From: CBDAQV01 sp965199335
GTDB lineage: Bacteria; Pseudomonadota; Alphaproteobacteria; CALMVH01
Assembly: GCA_965199335.1 (NCBI GenBank)
Contig: CBDAQZ010000004.1
Coordinates: 186,001 to 250,000 of the forward strand
DNA length: 64,000 nucleotides
Direction: 5' to 3'
Each line of letters starts with the position of its first letter. Positions within the stretch are counted from its first letter, which is position 1. Both the position numbers and the translations under genes were made by a program. The notes under the pieces were generated by a model that was not told the DNA's origin, did no database searches, and saw only the letters and a list, made by a program, of their open reading frames with translations. This document shows, one piece after another, positions 7,760 to 16,109 of the stretch.

Positions 7760-8881
7760 ATGGATGCCATCGCTCTCCGCACCACGCCCCTCAACGCCCT
7801 GCACCGCGAGCTGGGAGCCAGGATGGTCGGGTTCGGCGGCTACGACATGCCGGTGCAGTTTCCCAACGGGATCATCAAGGAACACAACCACGTCCGCGCC
7901 CATGCCGGGCTGTTCGACGTTTCGCATATGGGACAAATCTACCTGCGCGGCGATGCGGCGGCGGCGCTTGAGACGCTGGTGCCCGCCGACATCGTCGGGC
8001 TGAAGGACAACCAGACCCGCTACACCCAGTTCACGACCGAGACCGGCGGCATCATCGACGACCTGATGGTGACGCGGCTTGCCCCCGACCTGCTGTTCCT
8101 GGTGGTGAACGCAGGCGGCAAGCAGGGCGACCTCGACCACTTACGCGCCCACCTGACCAGCGGCGTCACCATCGAGTATCTGTCGGGGCAGGCGCTGCTG
8201 GCGTTGCAGGGTCCCTCTTCCGCAACCATCCTGTCCGCGCACAATCCCGAACTGGCGGCGATGCCGTTCATGACCGCACGGGAAACACCCTTGTTCGGCG
8301 TCGCCGCCCTGATCACCCGCAGCGGCTACACCGGCGAGGACGGCTACGAGATTTCCATCGCGGCGGAGGATGCCGAGCATGTCGCCCGCGAATTGCTGGC
8401 CCATCCGGAGGTGCTGCCCATCGGCCTCGGCGCACGCGATTCGCTGCGGCTGGAGGCGGGGCTTTGCCTCTACGGCCACGACATCGACCTGGGCACGACG
8501 CCGGTCGAGGCCGGACTGACCTGGAGCATCGGAAAACGGCGCAAGGCCGACGGCGGCTTCAAGGGCGACGCCACGATCCTGAACCAGCTGGCGCACGGCG
8601 CCGAACGTATGCGCGTCGGCATCCTGCCACAGGAACGCGCCCCCGCCCGCGAAGGCACCGAAATCATGAACAAGGATGGGGAGGCGATCGGCATCGTCAC
8701 CAGCGGCGGCTTCTCGCCCAGCCTCGACCGCCCGATCGCCATGGGCTACGTTCCCGCCGCGATGGCCGTGCCGGGCACGCCGGTCGGCCTGTCGGTGCGC
8801 GGCAAGATCATGGCGGCGGAGGTTGCCGCCCTGCCGTTCGTCCCGCACAATTATCACCGCTCCGGAAAAGGATCAGCATGA
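7760..8881 (+). CDS. gcvT: Glycine cleavage system T protein (aminomethyltransferase)
   Basis: GcvT (373 aa) moves the methylene group from the lipoyl arm of GcvH to tetrahydrofolate and releases ammonia. Diagnostic segments are RELGARMVGFGGYDMPVQF, HAGLFDVSHMGQ, a catalytic-site segment with ITRSGYTGEDGYEIS, and GARDSLRLEAGLCLYGHD, then the C-terminal barrel with KRRKADGGFKG and VTSGGFSPSLDRPIAMGY. It is the first gene of gcvT-gcvH-gcvPA; its TGA overlaps the gcvH ATG. No glycine riboswitch is apparent upstream. Confidence 0.97.
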   Translation: MDAIALRTTPLNALHRELGARMVGFGGYDMPVQFPNGIIKEHNHVRAHAGLFDVSHMGQIYLRGDAAAALETLVPADIVGLKDNQTRYTQFTTETGGIIDDLMVTRLAPDLLFLVVNAGGKQGDLDHLRAHLTSGVTIEYLSGQALLALQGPSSATILSAHNPELAAMPFMTARETPLFGVAALITRSGYTGEDGYEISIAAEDAEHVARELLAHPEVLPIGLGARDSLRLEAGLCLYGHDIDLGTTPVEAGLTWSIGKRRKADGGFKGDATILNQLAHGAERMRVGILPQERAPAREGTEIMNKDGEAIGIVTSGGFSPSLDRPIAMGYVPAAMAVPGTPVGLSVRGKIMAAEVAALPFVPHNYHRSGKGSA

Positions 8882-9252
8882 CGCGACGCTTCACCAAGGA
8901 CCACGAGTGGATCGAGCTTGCGGGCGACACCGCCACCGTCGGCATCACCACCTACGCGCAGCACCAGCTGGGCGATGTCGTCTATGTCGAGCTGCCGATC
9001 GCGGGACGCGAACTGGTGCAAGGCACGGATGCCGCCGTGGTCGAATCGGTGAAGGCGGCCAGCGAGGTCTACGCCCCGGTCGACGGCAACGTGGTCGAGG
9101 TCAACGAGGTCCTGGGCGATAACCCGGGGCTAGTCAACGAGGCCCCGGAAACCAGCGCGTGGTTCTTCAAGATGAAACCGTCCGACCTGACGCAGCTGGA
9201 CGGGCTGATGGACGAGACCGCCTACAAGGCCTTCGTCGCGGGCCTGCACTGA
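8878..9252 (+). CDS. gcvH: Glycine cleavage system H protein (lipoyl carrier)
   Basis: The 124-residue protein carries the aminomethyl intermediate on a lipoyl-lysine. The lipoylation site is Lys59 in AVVESVKAASEVYAPV. The start TRRFTKDHEWIE and the end segment AWFFKMKPSD are typical for the family. The ATG at 8878 overlaps the gcvT stop (ATGA) and has AAGGA upstream; the stop overlaps the gcvPA start (TGATG). The gene sits inside a longer open frame, so the start is set by family length and coupling. Confidence 0.97.
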   Translation: MTRRFTKDHEWIELAGDTATVGITTYAQHQLGDVVYVELPIAGRELVQGTDAAVVESVKAASEVYAPVDGNVVEVNEVLGDNPGLVNEAPETSAWFFKMKPSDLTQLDGLMDETAYKAFVAGLH

Positions 9253-10652
9253 TGCGGTACCTGCCGCACACCGAAAGCGACCGCGCCGCAATGCTGGCCG
9301 CCATCGGCGTCGGCACCGTCGACGAGCTGTTCCGCGACATTCCCGAGGCCGCGCGCATCGCCGGCATCGCCGACCTGCCCGATCACAAACCGGAAGCGGA
9401 GGTGGAGCGGCATATGGCGGCGCTGGCGGCGCGCAACGTGCCGGCGGGATCTGTGCCGTTCTTCCTAGGCGCGGGCGCGTATCGCCATCACATTCCCGCC
9501 GCCGTCGACCACCTGATCCAGCGCGGCGAGTTCCTGACCAGCTATACGCCCTACCAGCCCGAGGTGGCGCAAGGCACGCTGCAATACCTGTTCGAGTTCC
9601 AGACCCAGGTCGCGCTGCTGACGGGGATGGAAGTCGCCAACGCCTCGATGTACGACGGCTCGACCGCCTGCGCCGAAGCCGTGGCGATGGCCAACCGCGT
9701 CACCAAGCGCAGCAAGGCCATCCTGGCCGGCGGCCTGCACCCCCATTATCGCGAGGTGGTGGAGACGCAGGCGCGCTGGACGGGGTATGATTGTGTAAGT
9801 GCGCCACTCGTCGAGATGCCTCTTGCGCCTATCGACCTGCGGTCGCAGGAAAAAAATCCTGGCTTCTTGGAGTCTCCTGGCTTCTTGGAGTCTTATGTCG
9901 ACGACCAGACCTCCTGCGTCGTCGTGCAGTATCCCGATGTCTTCGGCAACATCCCCGACCTCGCCCCGTTCGCCGATGCCGCGCATGCCAAGGGCGCCCT
10001 GCTGATCGTCGTGGTAACCGAGATCGTGGCACTGGGCTTGCTGCCCGCGCCCGGCGACATGGGAGCGGACATCGTGGTGGCGGAGGGCCAGTCGCTCGGC
10101 AATCCGCTGGGCTTCGGCGGCCCCTATATCGGCCTGTTCGCCACGCGCGAGAAATTCCTGCGCCAGATGCCGGGACGCCTGTGCGGCGAGACGGTGGACG
10201 CCGACGGAAGGCGCGGCTTCGTGCTGACGCTGTCGACCCGCGAACAGCACATCCGGCGCGAAAAGGCGACCAGCAACATCTGCACCAATTCCGGCCTGTG
10301 CGCGCTGGCCTTAACCATCCATTTGTCGCTGCTGGGCGAGGACGGGTTCGCGAAGCTGGCACGGCTGAACCACGAATCCGCCTGCCTGACCGCCGAGCGT
10401 TTGGCGGCGGTACCGGGCGTCGAGATCGTGAACGGATCCTTCTTCAACGAATTCACCATCCGGCTGTCACAACCGGCCACCGCTGTGGTGGATGCGATGG
10501 CGGCCAAGGGCGTACTGGCCGGCGTGCCGGTGTCGCGCCTCTATCCCCACAACGCGGCGCTTGCCAATCTGCTGCTGGTGGCCTGCACGGAAACAGTCAC
10601 CGACCAGGATCGTGAGGCTTTCGCTACAAGGCTGGTTGAGTGCCTGACCTGA
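9252..10652 (+). CDS. gcvPA: Glycine dehydrogenase (decarboxylating) subunit 1
   Basis: This 466-residue protein is the N-terminal half of the split P protein, which together with GcvPB decarboxylates glycine onto GcvH. Family segments include MRYLPHTESDRAAMLAAIGV, FLGAGAYRHHIPAAVDHL, YTPYQPEVAQGTLQ, and GFGGPYIGLFATREKFLRQM, then STREQHIRREKATSNICTNS. Oddly, residues around 200-213 hold an in-frame tandem duplication (PGFLES twice) not typical of the family, encoded by a perfect 18-bp direct repeat. VVVTEIVALGLL stands where relatives usually have a conserved small-residue stretch. gcvPB is about 600 bases downstream on the same strand but separated by a convergent gene. Confidence 0.95.
   Translation: MRYLPHTESDRAAMLAAIGVGTVDELFRDIPEAARIAGIADLPDHKPEAEVERHMAALAARNVPAGSVPFFLGAGAYRHHIPAAVDHLIQRGEFLTSYTPYQPEVAQGTLQYLFEFQTQVALLTGMEVANASMYDGSTACAEAVAMANRVTKRSKAILAGGLHPHYREVVETQARWTGYDCVSAPLVEMPLAPIDLRSQEKNPGFLESPGFLESYVDDQTSCVVVQYPDVFGNIPDLAPFADAAHAKGALLIVVVTEIVALGLLPAPGDMGADIVVAEGQSLGNPLGFGGPYIGLFATREKFLRQMPGRLCGETVDADGRRGFVLTLSTREQHIRREKATSNICTNSGLCALALTIHLSLLGEDGFAKLARLNHESACLTAERLAAVPGVEIVNGSFFNEFTIRLSQPATAVVDAMAAKGVLAGVPVSRLYPHNAALANLLLVACTETVTDQDREAFATRLVECLT
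9857..9892 (+). repeat. Perfect 18-bp tandem duplication inside gcvPA
   Basis: The unit TCCTGGCTTCTTGGAGTC occurs twice head to tail without mismatch, in frame, encoding PGFLES twice. It follows an A7 run. It lies in a surface-loop region of GcvPA between IDLRSQEKN and YVDDQTSCVVVQ. Confidence 0.9.
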
Positions 10653-10657
10653 CGGTC

Positions 10658-11107
10658 CTACGCTTCCGGAGAGTCGGCAGCCGGCAAGCCTTTGTTTCTC
10701 AGCAACAGCATGGTCAGGTTTGTCCTCTCGTATGAGACCGGCCTTTTTTCCACCAGTGCCGACGCGCGCTTCATCTGCGTCAGGGTCGCCAGGATGGAAT
10801 TGTCGTCCGCCGGGGCACCCCTTAAAGCGGGCATTGTCCGACCGATGGCGATCACGGTGGCGGGGTCTTTGGTGACCCAGGTTTCGTAAACGGCCATGGA
10901 TGTATTGTTAAAAATCTTTCTTGCAGCCGCCTGGTCCGTCTCGCTTCCCTGAACAAGCTTCTGCATGACAAGTATCGCCGTAGCGGTCTGAGGCTCGTTC
11001 GCCGTTTCGCTATGGGAGGTTATGCCGAAGAAGCGATCCAGCGCTTGTATATTATTGATATCCAGCCGTTGAGAGCCACAGGTTCGGCTTGTGCATGTTT
11101 CGGTCAT
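10658..11107 (-). CDS. Unknown protein between gcvPA and gcvPB
   Basis: The 149-residue protein has no family I recognise. It looks soluble and helical, without a signal peptide, and has two N-terminal cysteines (MTETCTSRTCGSQ). The reading frame is open and codon use is plausible, but AT-richer than gcv genes. It ends five bases from the gcvPA stop on the opposite strand and its start faces the gcvPB leader, so it interrupts what would otherwise be a continuous gcv operon. It may be an insertion. Existence as a gene is likely but not certain. Confidence 0.55.
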   Translation of the reverse strand: MTETCTSRTCGSQRLDINNIQALDRFFGITSHSETANEPQTATAILVMQKLVQGSETDQAAARKIFNNTSMAVYETWVTKDPATVIAIGRTMPALRGAPADDNSILATLTQMKRASALVEKRPVSYERTNLTMLLLRNKGLPAADSPEA

Positions 11108-11256
11108 AATGGGCCCATAAATTTAAGATTTAATACTTTATAAAGTATTTGACGTCGTAATGCAAGCGTCCCTACGAAAGATTGCTTCGTTTTTTCCAGG
11201 CCATGTACGTGCCACATGGGTCTGGATGTTTTTCTGCATTGTGGCACACTGCCGCC

Positions 11257-12756
11257 ATGCAAACTCATCGCGGCCTGCAGCTGGAAGAACCCCTGATCTT
11301 CGAACAGGGCGCACAAGGACGCTCCGGCGTCGATCTTGCCGAGTTGCGAAACATCGCGCCACGCCTCGGCAGCATGAAACCGCGTGGGGCCATCGGCCTG
11401 CCCGGCCTGTCCGAACCGCAGGTGGTGCGGCATTACACGCGGCTCAGCCAGAAGAATTACGGCATCGATTCGGGGCTTTTCCCGCTGGGCTCGTGCACGA
11501 TGAAGCACAACCCGCGCTTGAACGAGAAGATGGTCCGCCTGCCCGGCTTCGCCGACCTGCATCCGCTGCAGCCGGTAGCGACCGTGCAAGGCGCGCTGGC
11601 GGTGATGCACCAGTTGGCGCACTGGCTGAAGCAACTGACCGGCATGGCAGCCGTCGCATTGCCGCCCGCGGCCGGGGCGCATGGCGAGGCGTGCGGCATG
11701 ATGGCGATCCGCGCCGCGCTGGAAGCGCGCGGCGAAAGCGTCGAAAAACGCGGGCGCGTGCTGGTCCCGGATTCGGCGCACGGCACCAATCCGGCGACCG
11801 CGGCGGCGCTGGGCTACACCATCGAATCCGTGCCCGGCAATGCTCGTGGCCGCATGGACCTGGCCGCATTCAAGCTGCGCCTGGGGCCGGACGTGGCGGC
11901 GATCATGCTGACCAATCCCAACACCTGCGGCCTGTTCGAGAACGACGTGATCGAGATCGCGCGACTGGTGCACGAGGCCGGCGGTTATTTCTATTGCGAC
12001 GGCGCGAATTTCAACGCCATCGCCGGCCGCGCCCGCCCCGCCGACCTGGGCATCGATGCGATGCACATCAACCTGCACAAAACGTTCTCGACCCCGCATG
12101 GCGGCGGCGGCCCCGGCAGCGGCCCGGTGGTGTTCAGCGCCGCGCTCGCTCCGTTCGTACCCGTGCCGTACGTCGCCATGGGCGATGACGGATTCCAGCT
12201 GGTAGAGCGGGCGCAGGGATCGGAGTTCGGGCGTGTCAAGGCGTTCCACGGCCAGATGGGCATGTTCGTGCGCGCGCTGTCCTACATGCTGAGCCACGGC
12301 GCCGACGGCGTGCGCCAGGCATCCAGCGACGCGGTGCTGAACGCCAATTACATCATGGCGCAACTGTCGGACGTGATGACGCCCGCCTTCGACGGCCCGT
12401 GCATGCATGAGGCGCTGTTCGACGATCGTTTCCTGAAAGACACCGATGTCACCACGCTAGACTTCGCCAAGGCGATGCTGGACGAGGGCTATCACCCGAT
12501 GACCGTCTATTTTCCACTGGTGGTCCACGGCGCGATGCTGGTCGAGCCGACGGAGTCGGAATCGAAGGAATCGCTCGATCATTTCATCGCCACGCTGCGG
12601 CGCCTGGCCCAGCGGGCGAAAAGCGGCGATTCAGGCCATTTCATCGCCGCGCCGCGCCATACCCCGCGCCGCCGTCTGGACGAAACCCGTGCCGCGCGCA
12701 GCCCCGTCCTGCGCTGGAAGCCGGAAGCGACACGGCAGGCCGAAGCCGCGGAGTGA
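11257..12756 (+). CDS. gcvPB: Glycine dehydrogenase (decarboxylating) subunit 2
   Basis: The PLP-binding half of the split P protein (499 aa). The PLP lysine is Lys275 in NLHKTFSTPHGGGGPGSGPV, and the substrate-channel segments YTRLSQKNYGIDSGLFPLGS, PDSAHGTNPATAA and FYCDGANFNAIAG are all present. It pairs with GcvPA to decarboxylate glycine. The ATG at 11257 (MQTHRGLQLEEPLIFEQG) matches the family start; a longer frame beginning at a non-ATG codon at 11182 would add 25 unrelated residues. The C-terminal tail is arginine-rich as in relatives. No obvious strong ribosome site is seen. Confidence 0.96.
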   Translation: MQTHRGLQLEEPLIFEQGAQGRSGVDLAELRNIAPRLGSMKPRGAIGLPGLSEPQVVRHYTRLSQKNYGIDSGLFPLGSCTMKHNPRLNEKMVRLPGFADLHPLQPVATVQGALAVMHQLAHWLKQLTGMAAVALPPAAGAHGEACGMMAIRAALEARGESVEKRGRVLVPDSAHGTNPATAAALGYTIESVPGNARGRMDLAAFKLRLGPDVAAIMLTNPNTCGLFENDVIEIARLVHEAGGYFYCDGANFNAIAGRARPADLGIDAMHINLHKTFSTPHGGGGPGSGPVVFSAALAPFVPVPYVAMGDDGFQLVERAQGSEFGRVKAFHGQMGMFVRALSYMLSHGADGVRQASSDAVLNANYIMAQLSDVMTPAFDGPCMHEALFDDRFLKDTDVTTLDFAKAMLDEGYHPMTVYFPLVVHGAMLVEPTESESKESLDHFIATLRRLAQRAKSGDSGHFIAAPRHTPRRRLDETRAARSPVLRWKPEATRQAEAAE

Positions 12757-12800
12757 CACGCCAACGGGACTTGTTATAGTACTTTTCCAAGGAGAGTATT

Positions 12801-13310
12801 ATGAGTACCCACAATACCGATCGCCCTGCGATCGTGCTGGACACCAATATCTGGATCGGCGCGCTGCTGAAGCCCCATGGCCATGCCGCCGATGTCGTTC
12901 ACAGTGTCGCCCTGCGTTACCGGCCCGCGCATACCAAGGAAACGCTGCACGAGTTGATTTGCGTGCTGGAATATCGGCGCCTGATCGAAGAAACGACGCC
13001 GGTCCAGCGTCGCGACTACATCCAGAGCGTCGTCAACATGTCCACGTTTTACCGCGATGTACCCCCTGTCCAGGCCTGCCGCGATCCGGACGACGACAAG
13101 TTCCTGGCGCTGGCCGTCGCCGCGGGCGCGCGTACGATCGTGAGCAACGACAACCATCTGCTGGATATGAAAAGCCACGAGGGTATCCCGATCCAGAGCA
13201 TGCTGCGTTTCCTGCGCTATGAGCAACGTCTGCCGATCGCCCTCATGGTCGAGCATCTGCCATACGGCATGCGCCGCCCGCTGCCCGGCATCCGCAATTT
13301 CGATGCCTGA
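12801..13310 (+). CDS. PIN-domain protein (putative toxin, PF13470 type)
   Basis: The 169-residue protein has the PIN-domain ribonuclease layout: VLDTNIWIGALL (first Asp), TLHELICVLEY (Glu), CRDPDDDKFLALAVAAGA (Asp pair) and TIVSNDNHLLDM (last Asp). PIN proteins of this type are often toxins that cleave RNA and are silenced by a small partner. No antitoxin-like gene precedes it; a 59-aa candidate follows 57 bases later. The C-terminal extension beyond residue 140 is arginine-rich. AAGGAGAGTATT before the ATG is a good ribosome site. Confidence 0.8.
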   Translation: MSTHNTDRPAIVLDTNIWIGALLKPHGHAADVVHSVALRYRPAHTKETLHELICVLEYRRLIEETTPVQRRDYIQSVVNMSTFYRDVPPVQACRDPDDDKFLALAVAAGARTIVSNDNHLLDMKSHEGIPIQSMLRFLRYEQRLPIALMVEHLPYGMRRPLPGIRNFDA

Positions 13311-13367
13311 AAAACCGATGACCCGAACGGCCGGGCATGCTATGAAATGGCAACCGGAGGAAAGCGC

Positions 13368-13547
13368 ATGAGCGACGAGGATCGGGCAGCCAGGCATGGC
13401 TACAGGCTGGTAAAACCGGCGGCGACGGGCAAGGAGCGCGCCGACGCCATCGCCCGCATGGAGGCGATATCCCGCACGGTCGGCGCGCGCGTCGCCAGGG
13501 AAGGCTTGTCCGAGGAAGAGCTTGCGGAGCGCCTCGATGAAGACTGA
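13368..13547 (+). CDS. Small antitoxin-like protein
   Basis: A 59-residue charged, helical protein (MSDEDRAARHGYRLVKPAAT...) that overlaps the next gene, a PIN protein, by 11 bases. GGAGG lies nine bases before the ATG at 13368. Small size, charge, and overlap with a PIN gene are the pattern of the antitoxin of a type II module, but no named DNA-binding fold is recognised. The end (SEEELAERLDED) is strongly acidic, which would suit neutralising a nuclease. Confidence 0.6.
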   Translation: MSDEDRAARHGYRLVKPAATGKERADAIARMEAISRTVGARVAREGLSEEELAERLDED

Positions 13548-13944
13548 GCCCGCCCCGGTCGTCGTCGACACCAATGTCCTGATGCAGGCGTTTCATTCCC
13601 CCAATGGCGTTGGCGGGGCCGCGCTGCATTTCGTGCAGGAACGCTACACGCTGGTGCAGTCGCCCGAGACGCTGCAGGAACTGGCCGAGAAACTGGAAAG
13701 CCGTCCCTTCACGGCGGCGCATTCCACCGCGCAGGAGCGCGGGGCTTTCGTCGATGCGATATGGAACAGCGCCGTGGGCTACGAGCGCCTGGCCGGGGTC
13801 GATGCCTGCGCCGATCCGAAGGACAACATGTTCCTGGGCCTCGCCCTCGCCAGCGGCGCGCCGCTGATCGTCAGCAGCGACAAGGACCTGCTGACCATGA
13901 ACGGGTTCCAGGGCATCCGCATCGTCACGCCCGAATGTTCGTGA
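13537..13944 (+). CDS. PIN-domain toxin-like protein
   Basis: A 135-residue PIN nuclease-like protein with VVVDTNVLMQAFHSP (first Asp), SPETLQELAEKLE (Glu), ACADPKDNMFLGLALASGA (Asp pair) and LIVSSDKDLLTMNGFQG (last Asp). The ATG at 13537 overlaps the end of the antitoxin-like gene by 11 bases, so the two are coupled. It is about as related to the PIN protein at 12801 as two members of the family, with the same motif order. RNA target unknown. Confidence 0.8.
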   Translation: MKTEPAPVVVDTNVLMQAFHSPNGVGGAALHFVQERYTLVQSPETLQELAEKLESRPFTAAHSTAQERGAFVDAIWNSAVGYERLAGVDACADPKDNMFLGLALASGAPLIVSSDKDLLTMNGFQGIRIVTPECS

Positions 13945-13955
13945 AGGGCGAGCGC

Positions 13956-14048
13956 ATGCTGGACCAGCAACTGCAGCAGGGCCAGACGCCGCGCGCGATG
14001 CAGCCGATGGAGCCGCATCCCTTCATGCGACCGATTGCGCCGAAATAA
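13956..14048 (+). CDS. Possible 30-residue protein downstream of the PIN gene
   Basis: A short frame from the ATG at 13956, preceded by AAGGGCGAGCGC, encodes MLDQQLQQGQTPRAMQPM followed by EPHPFMRPIAPK. It lies 11 bases after the PIN stop and five bases before the beta-lactamase start, so it would be part of the same transcript. Rich in Gln, Pro and Met; no family recognised. It may not be a real gene. Confidence 0.3.
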   Translation: MLDQQLQQGQTPRAMQPMEPHPFMRPIAPK

Positions 14049-14053
14049 AGCCC

Positions 14054-14952
14054 ATGAGTTTCCGTTGGGCAGCCGGTTTCACCCTGCTGCTATGTACCTT
14101 GCCCCTCGCCGCACGCGCCGCCGAGCCGGTGCTGGAGGCGCAATGGCGCAGCACCGCCGCCGCCATTCCCGGCCATGTCGGCATCGCCGCGCTGGTGGTC
14201 GAGACCGGCCAGGCGGCGACGCTGAACGGCGGCGACCGTTTCCCGATGCAGAGCGTCTACAAGCTGCCGATCGCCATGGCGGTGATGGCGCTGGTCGACA
14301 AGGATACGCTGTCGCTCAACCAGTCCATCGAAATCACCGCCGCCGACCTGTCGCCGCCGGGCGAGTACAGCCCGTTGCGCGACCGCTACCCCGACGGCAC
14401 GACGATCACGCTGGGCGCGGTGATGCATTACGCGCTGGTCGACAGCGACAATTCCGCCTCGGACGTGCTACTGCGGCTGGCGGGTGGACCGGATTCGGTG
14501 ACCGCCTTCCTGCGCGCCAGCGGCATTACCGACATGACCGTGGCGGATTCGGAAAAGGACATGGTCGGCGACCGGCAATACCGGGACTGGGCCACGCCGC
14601 AGGCGACCACAGCCCTGCTGGCGACATTGCTGCAGGATCACAGCCTGCTGACCAGACCATCCTGCCGCTTCCTGCTGGAACTGATGCACACCACCCACAC
14701 CGGCGACAATCGCATCCGCCGCCTGCTGCCGCCCGGCACGGAGGTGGAGGACAAGACCGGCACCTCGGGCACCAGGGACGGCCTGACCGCCGCCACCACG
14801 ACGCCGCGCTGATCACCCTGCCCGACGGCACGCATTTGGCGCTGGCGGTGTATGTAGAGAATTCAACCGCCAGCGTGGAGCAGAGGGAACGACTGATCGC
14901 GGAAGTGGCGCGGCAGGGCTGGGCGTTTTGGGCGGGACTGCATGGGAAATAG
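14054..14952 (+). pseudogene. Class A beta-lactamase, frameshifted near the 3' end
   Basis: The frame from 14054 encodes a signal peptide (MSFRWAAGFTLLLCTLPLAA) and a class A serine beta-lactamase: Ser67-Val-Tyr-Lys70, Ser131-Asp132-Asn133, Glu167 in ADSEKDM, and Lys234-Thr-Gly. The arrangement around Glu167 (DSEKDMVGDRQYRDW) resembles the PER/CfxA branch. About 15 residues past KTG the frame ends at a TGA (14812), and the missing C-terminal strands (DAALITLPDGTHLALAVYVE...) continue in another frame to 14952. One base change at about 14795-14802 separates the two. It may be a true pseudogene or a sequence error. Product, if intact, about 298 aa, exported to the periplasm. Confidence 0.85.
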
Positions 14953-14975
14953 TTTGTGAACTCTTATGCCCCTGA

Positions 14976-15839
14976 CTACTTTCCTATTGCCTCACATATT
15001 TTCGTAGCAGCTAACTCAGTATCTGCAGTCAATTCTCCCGAAATAACGTCTTCAAGAAGAGGCCGACTGTTTATCAACTCACCATGGGTCAACCTAAGGC
15101 GAACCGGGATCATCACCCTTTGCTTGCTGATGTAAGTATGATGCAGCCACCGCGCTAGTTCAGCCATTGGCCATGGTTTTTCTAGATAAGCTGCACTGAT
15201 GAGTAGGACTCCATAGCGAGATCGCTCCATACCTGCCTCAAGTGTCCTAGTTAGCGAACCGCCCCAACTTATTTGAAGCGGTGCAAACCATACACTGATA
15301 CCTTTTCTCTTAAGTGCCGCATGTAAGCGTTCGGCATCTATAATATCTTCGCTTGCGTAACTTAGAAAAACATCAAATTCAGCATTAGGTACCGGAGAAG
15401 GGCTTTCAGATTGCATCAGCTTATTTTGTGCAGGAAAAGGAGGACTTAGTAATTCGGTTGCGCGCAGGCCAGCAGGCGTAATTCTCAATGCTGGCTCCAC
15501 TGTGCGTTGAACTAATTTTTCTGCCTCAAGTGTGTTAAGAGTAGCTTCAATTTGATCTATTGGCGCACAAAATTTAGACCAAATGATATTCATTGAAACG
15601 GTTAGAAAACCGTCCGCATGACGGTCGCTTAAAAAATGAAGTAAGTTGTTACGTAAACCGACTCTAATTTGAGCAGCCGTTTCAATCTCTGGGATTTTCC
15701 AGTCTCCTGGCGGGGACGTCGAGATTAATCTAAGCTCAGCAATACCATTATTCTCAAACGGCTTAGACAGGGCAAACTTCAGGTGAGCTAATGCCAATTT
15801 TCCCATTAGATGCTCAAGGTGTTCTATGCTTTTTTTCAT
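14976..15839 (-). CDS. TIR-domain protein with N-terminal winged-helix-like region
   Basis: The C-terminal part (about residues 153-287 from the ATG at 15839) is a TIR domain: FDVFLSYASEDIIDAERLH, KGISVWFAPLQISWGGSL, GVLLISAAYLEKPWPMAEL. The glutamate in PMAEL occupies the place of the catalytic Glu of NADase TIRs. The N-terminal part (about 1-135) has a helical segment and a winged-helix-like end (ATLNTLEAEKLVQRTVEPAL). Bacterial TIR proteins are often antiphage effectors that degrade NAD+ or make cyclic ADP-ribose signals. The frame is open back to a TTG at 15896 but with no good ribosome site; 15839 overlaps the upstream 94-aa gene by only 26 bases. The region is clearly AT-richer than its surroundings. 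Confidence 0.75.
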   Translation of the reverse strand: MKKSIEHLEHLMGKLALAHLKFALSKPFENNGIAELRLISTSPPGDWKIPEIETAAQIRVGLRNNLLHFLSDRHADGFLTVSMNIIWSKFCAPIDQIEATLNTLEAEKLVQRTVEPALRITPAGLRATELLSPPFPAQNKLMQSESPSPVPNAEFDVFLSYASEDIIDAERLHAALKRKGISVWFAPLQISWGGSLTRTLEAGMERSRYGVLLISAAYLEKPWPMAELARWLHHTYISKQRVMIPVRLRLTHGELINSRPLLEDVISGELTADTELAATKICEAIGK

Positions 15840-16098
15840 CAGAATATGGATGCCACGAACCATATTCGATTGCTTCAAGACTAATTCGAACACCAAAGCG
15901 AAAAACTCTATTGATTGACCAGTCTATAGGTAGCGGAGAGAGCAAGGGCCCACGTTCGCAGGCTATAGCTTCCCAAGTGTATCCTCGGCCTTCAGTATAT
16001 GATTTCACACCTAACACTAGACAACGACCATCCGATGCTAGGAAAGGCTGAACTAGTTTACAGCCCTGGCTTAGGTTATCAATAAGTTCAGTATCCAT
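15814..16098 (-). CDS. Unknown 94-residue protein upstream of the TIR gene
   Basis: The frame begins at an ATG 11 bases after the ilvE stop with CAGG placed properly upstream, and overlaps the TIR gene. Sequence MDTELIDNLSQGCKLVQPF... has no family I recognise; LVLGVKSYTEGRGYTWEAI and RFGVRISLEAIEYGSWHPYS may form beta structure. It could be the sensor or partner of the TIR protein, or the 5' part of one gene later broken by a frameshift. AT-rich like the TIR gene. Confidence 0.45.
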   Translation of the reverse strand: MDTELIDNLSQGCKLVQPFLASDGRCLVLGVKSYTEGRGYTWEAIACERGPLLSPLPIDWSINRVFRFGVRISLEAIEYGSWHPYSDEKKHRTP

Positions 16099-16109
16099 AT
16101 AACCTGGCT

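Noticed and set aside
15814..15896. TIR gene and upstream 94-residue frame as one frameshifted gene
   Set aside because: Not proven: the upstream frame has its own good start and the TIR frame has an ATG with only a short overlap, so I keep two genes while noting the alternative.
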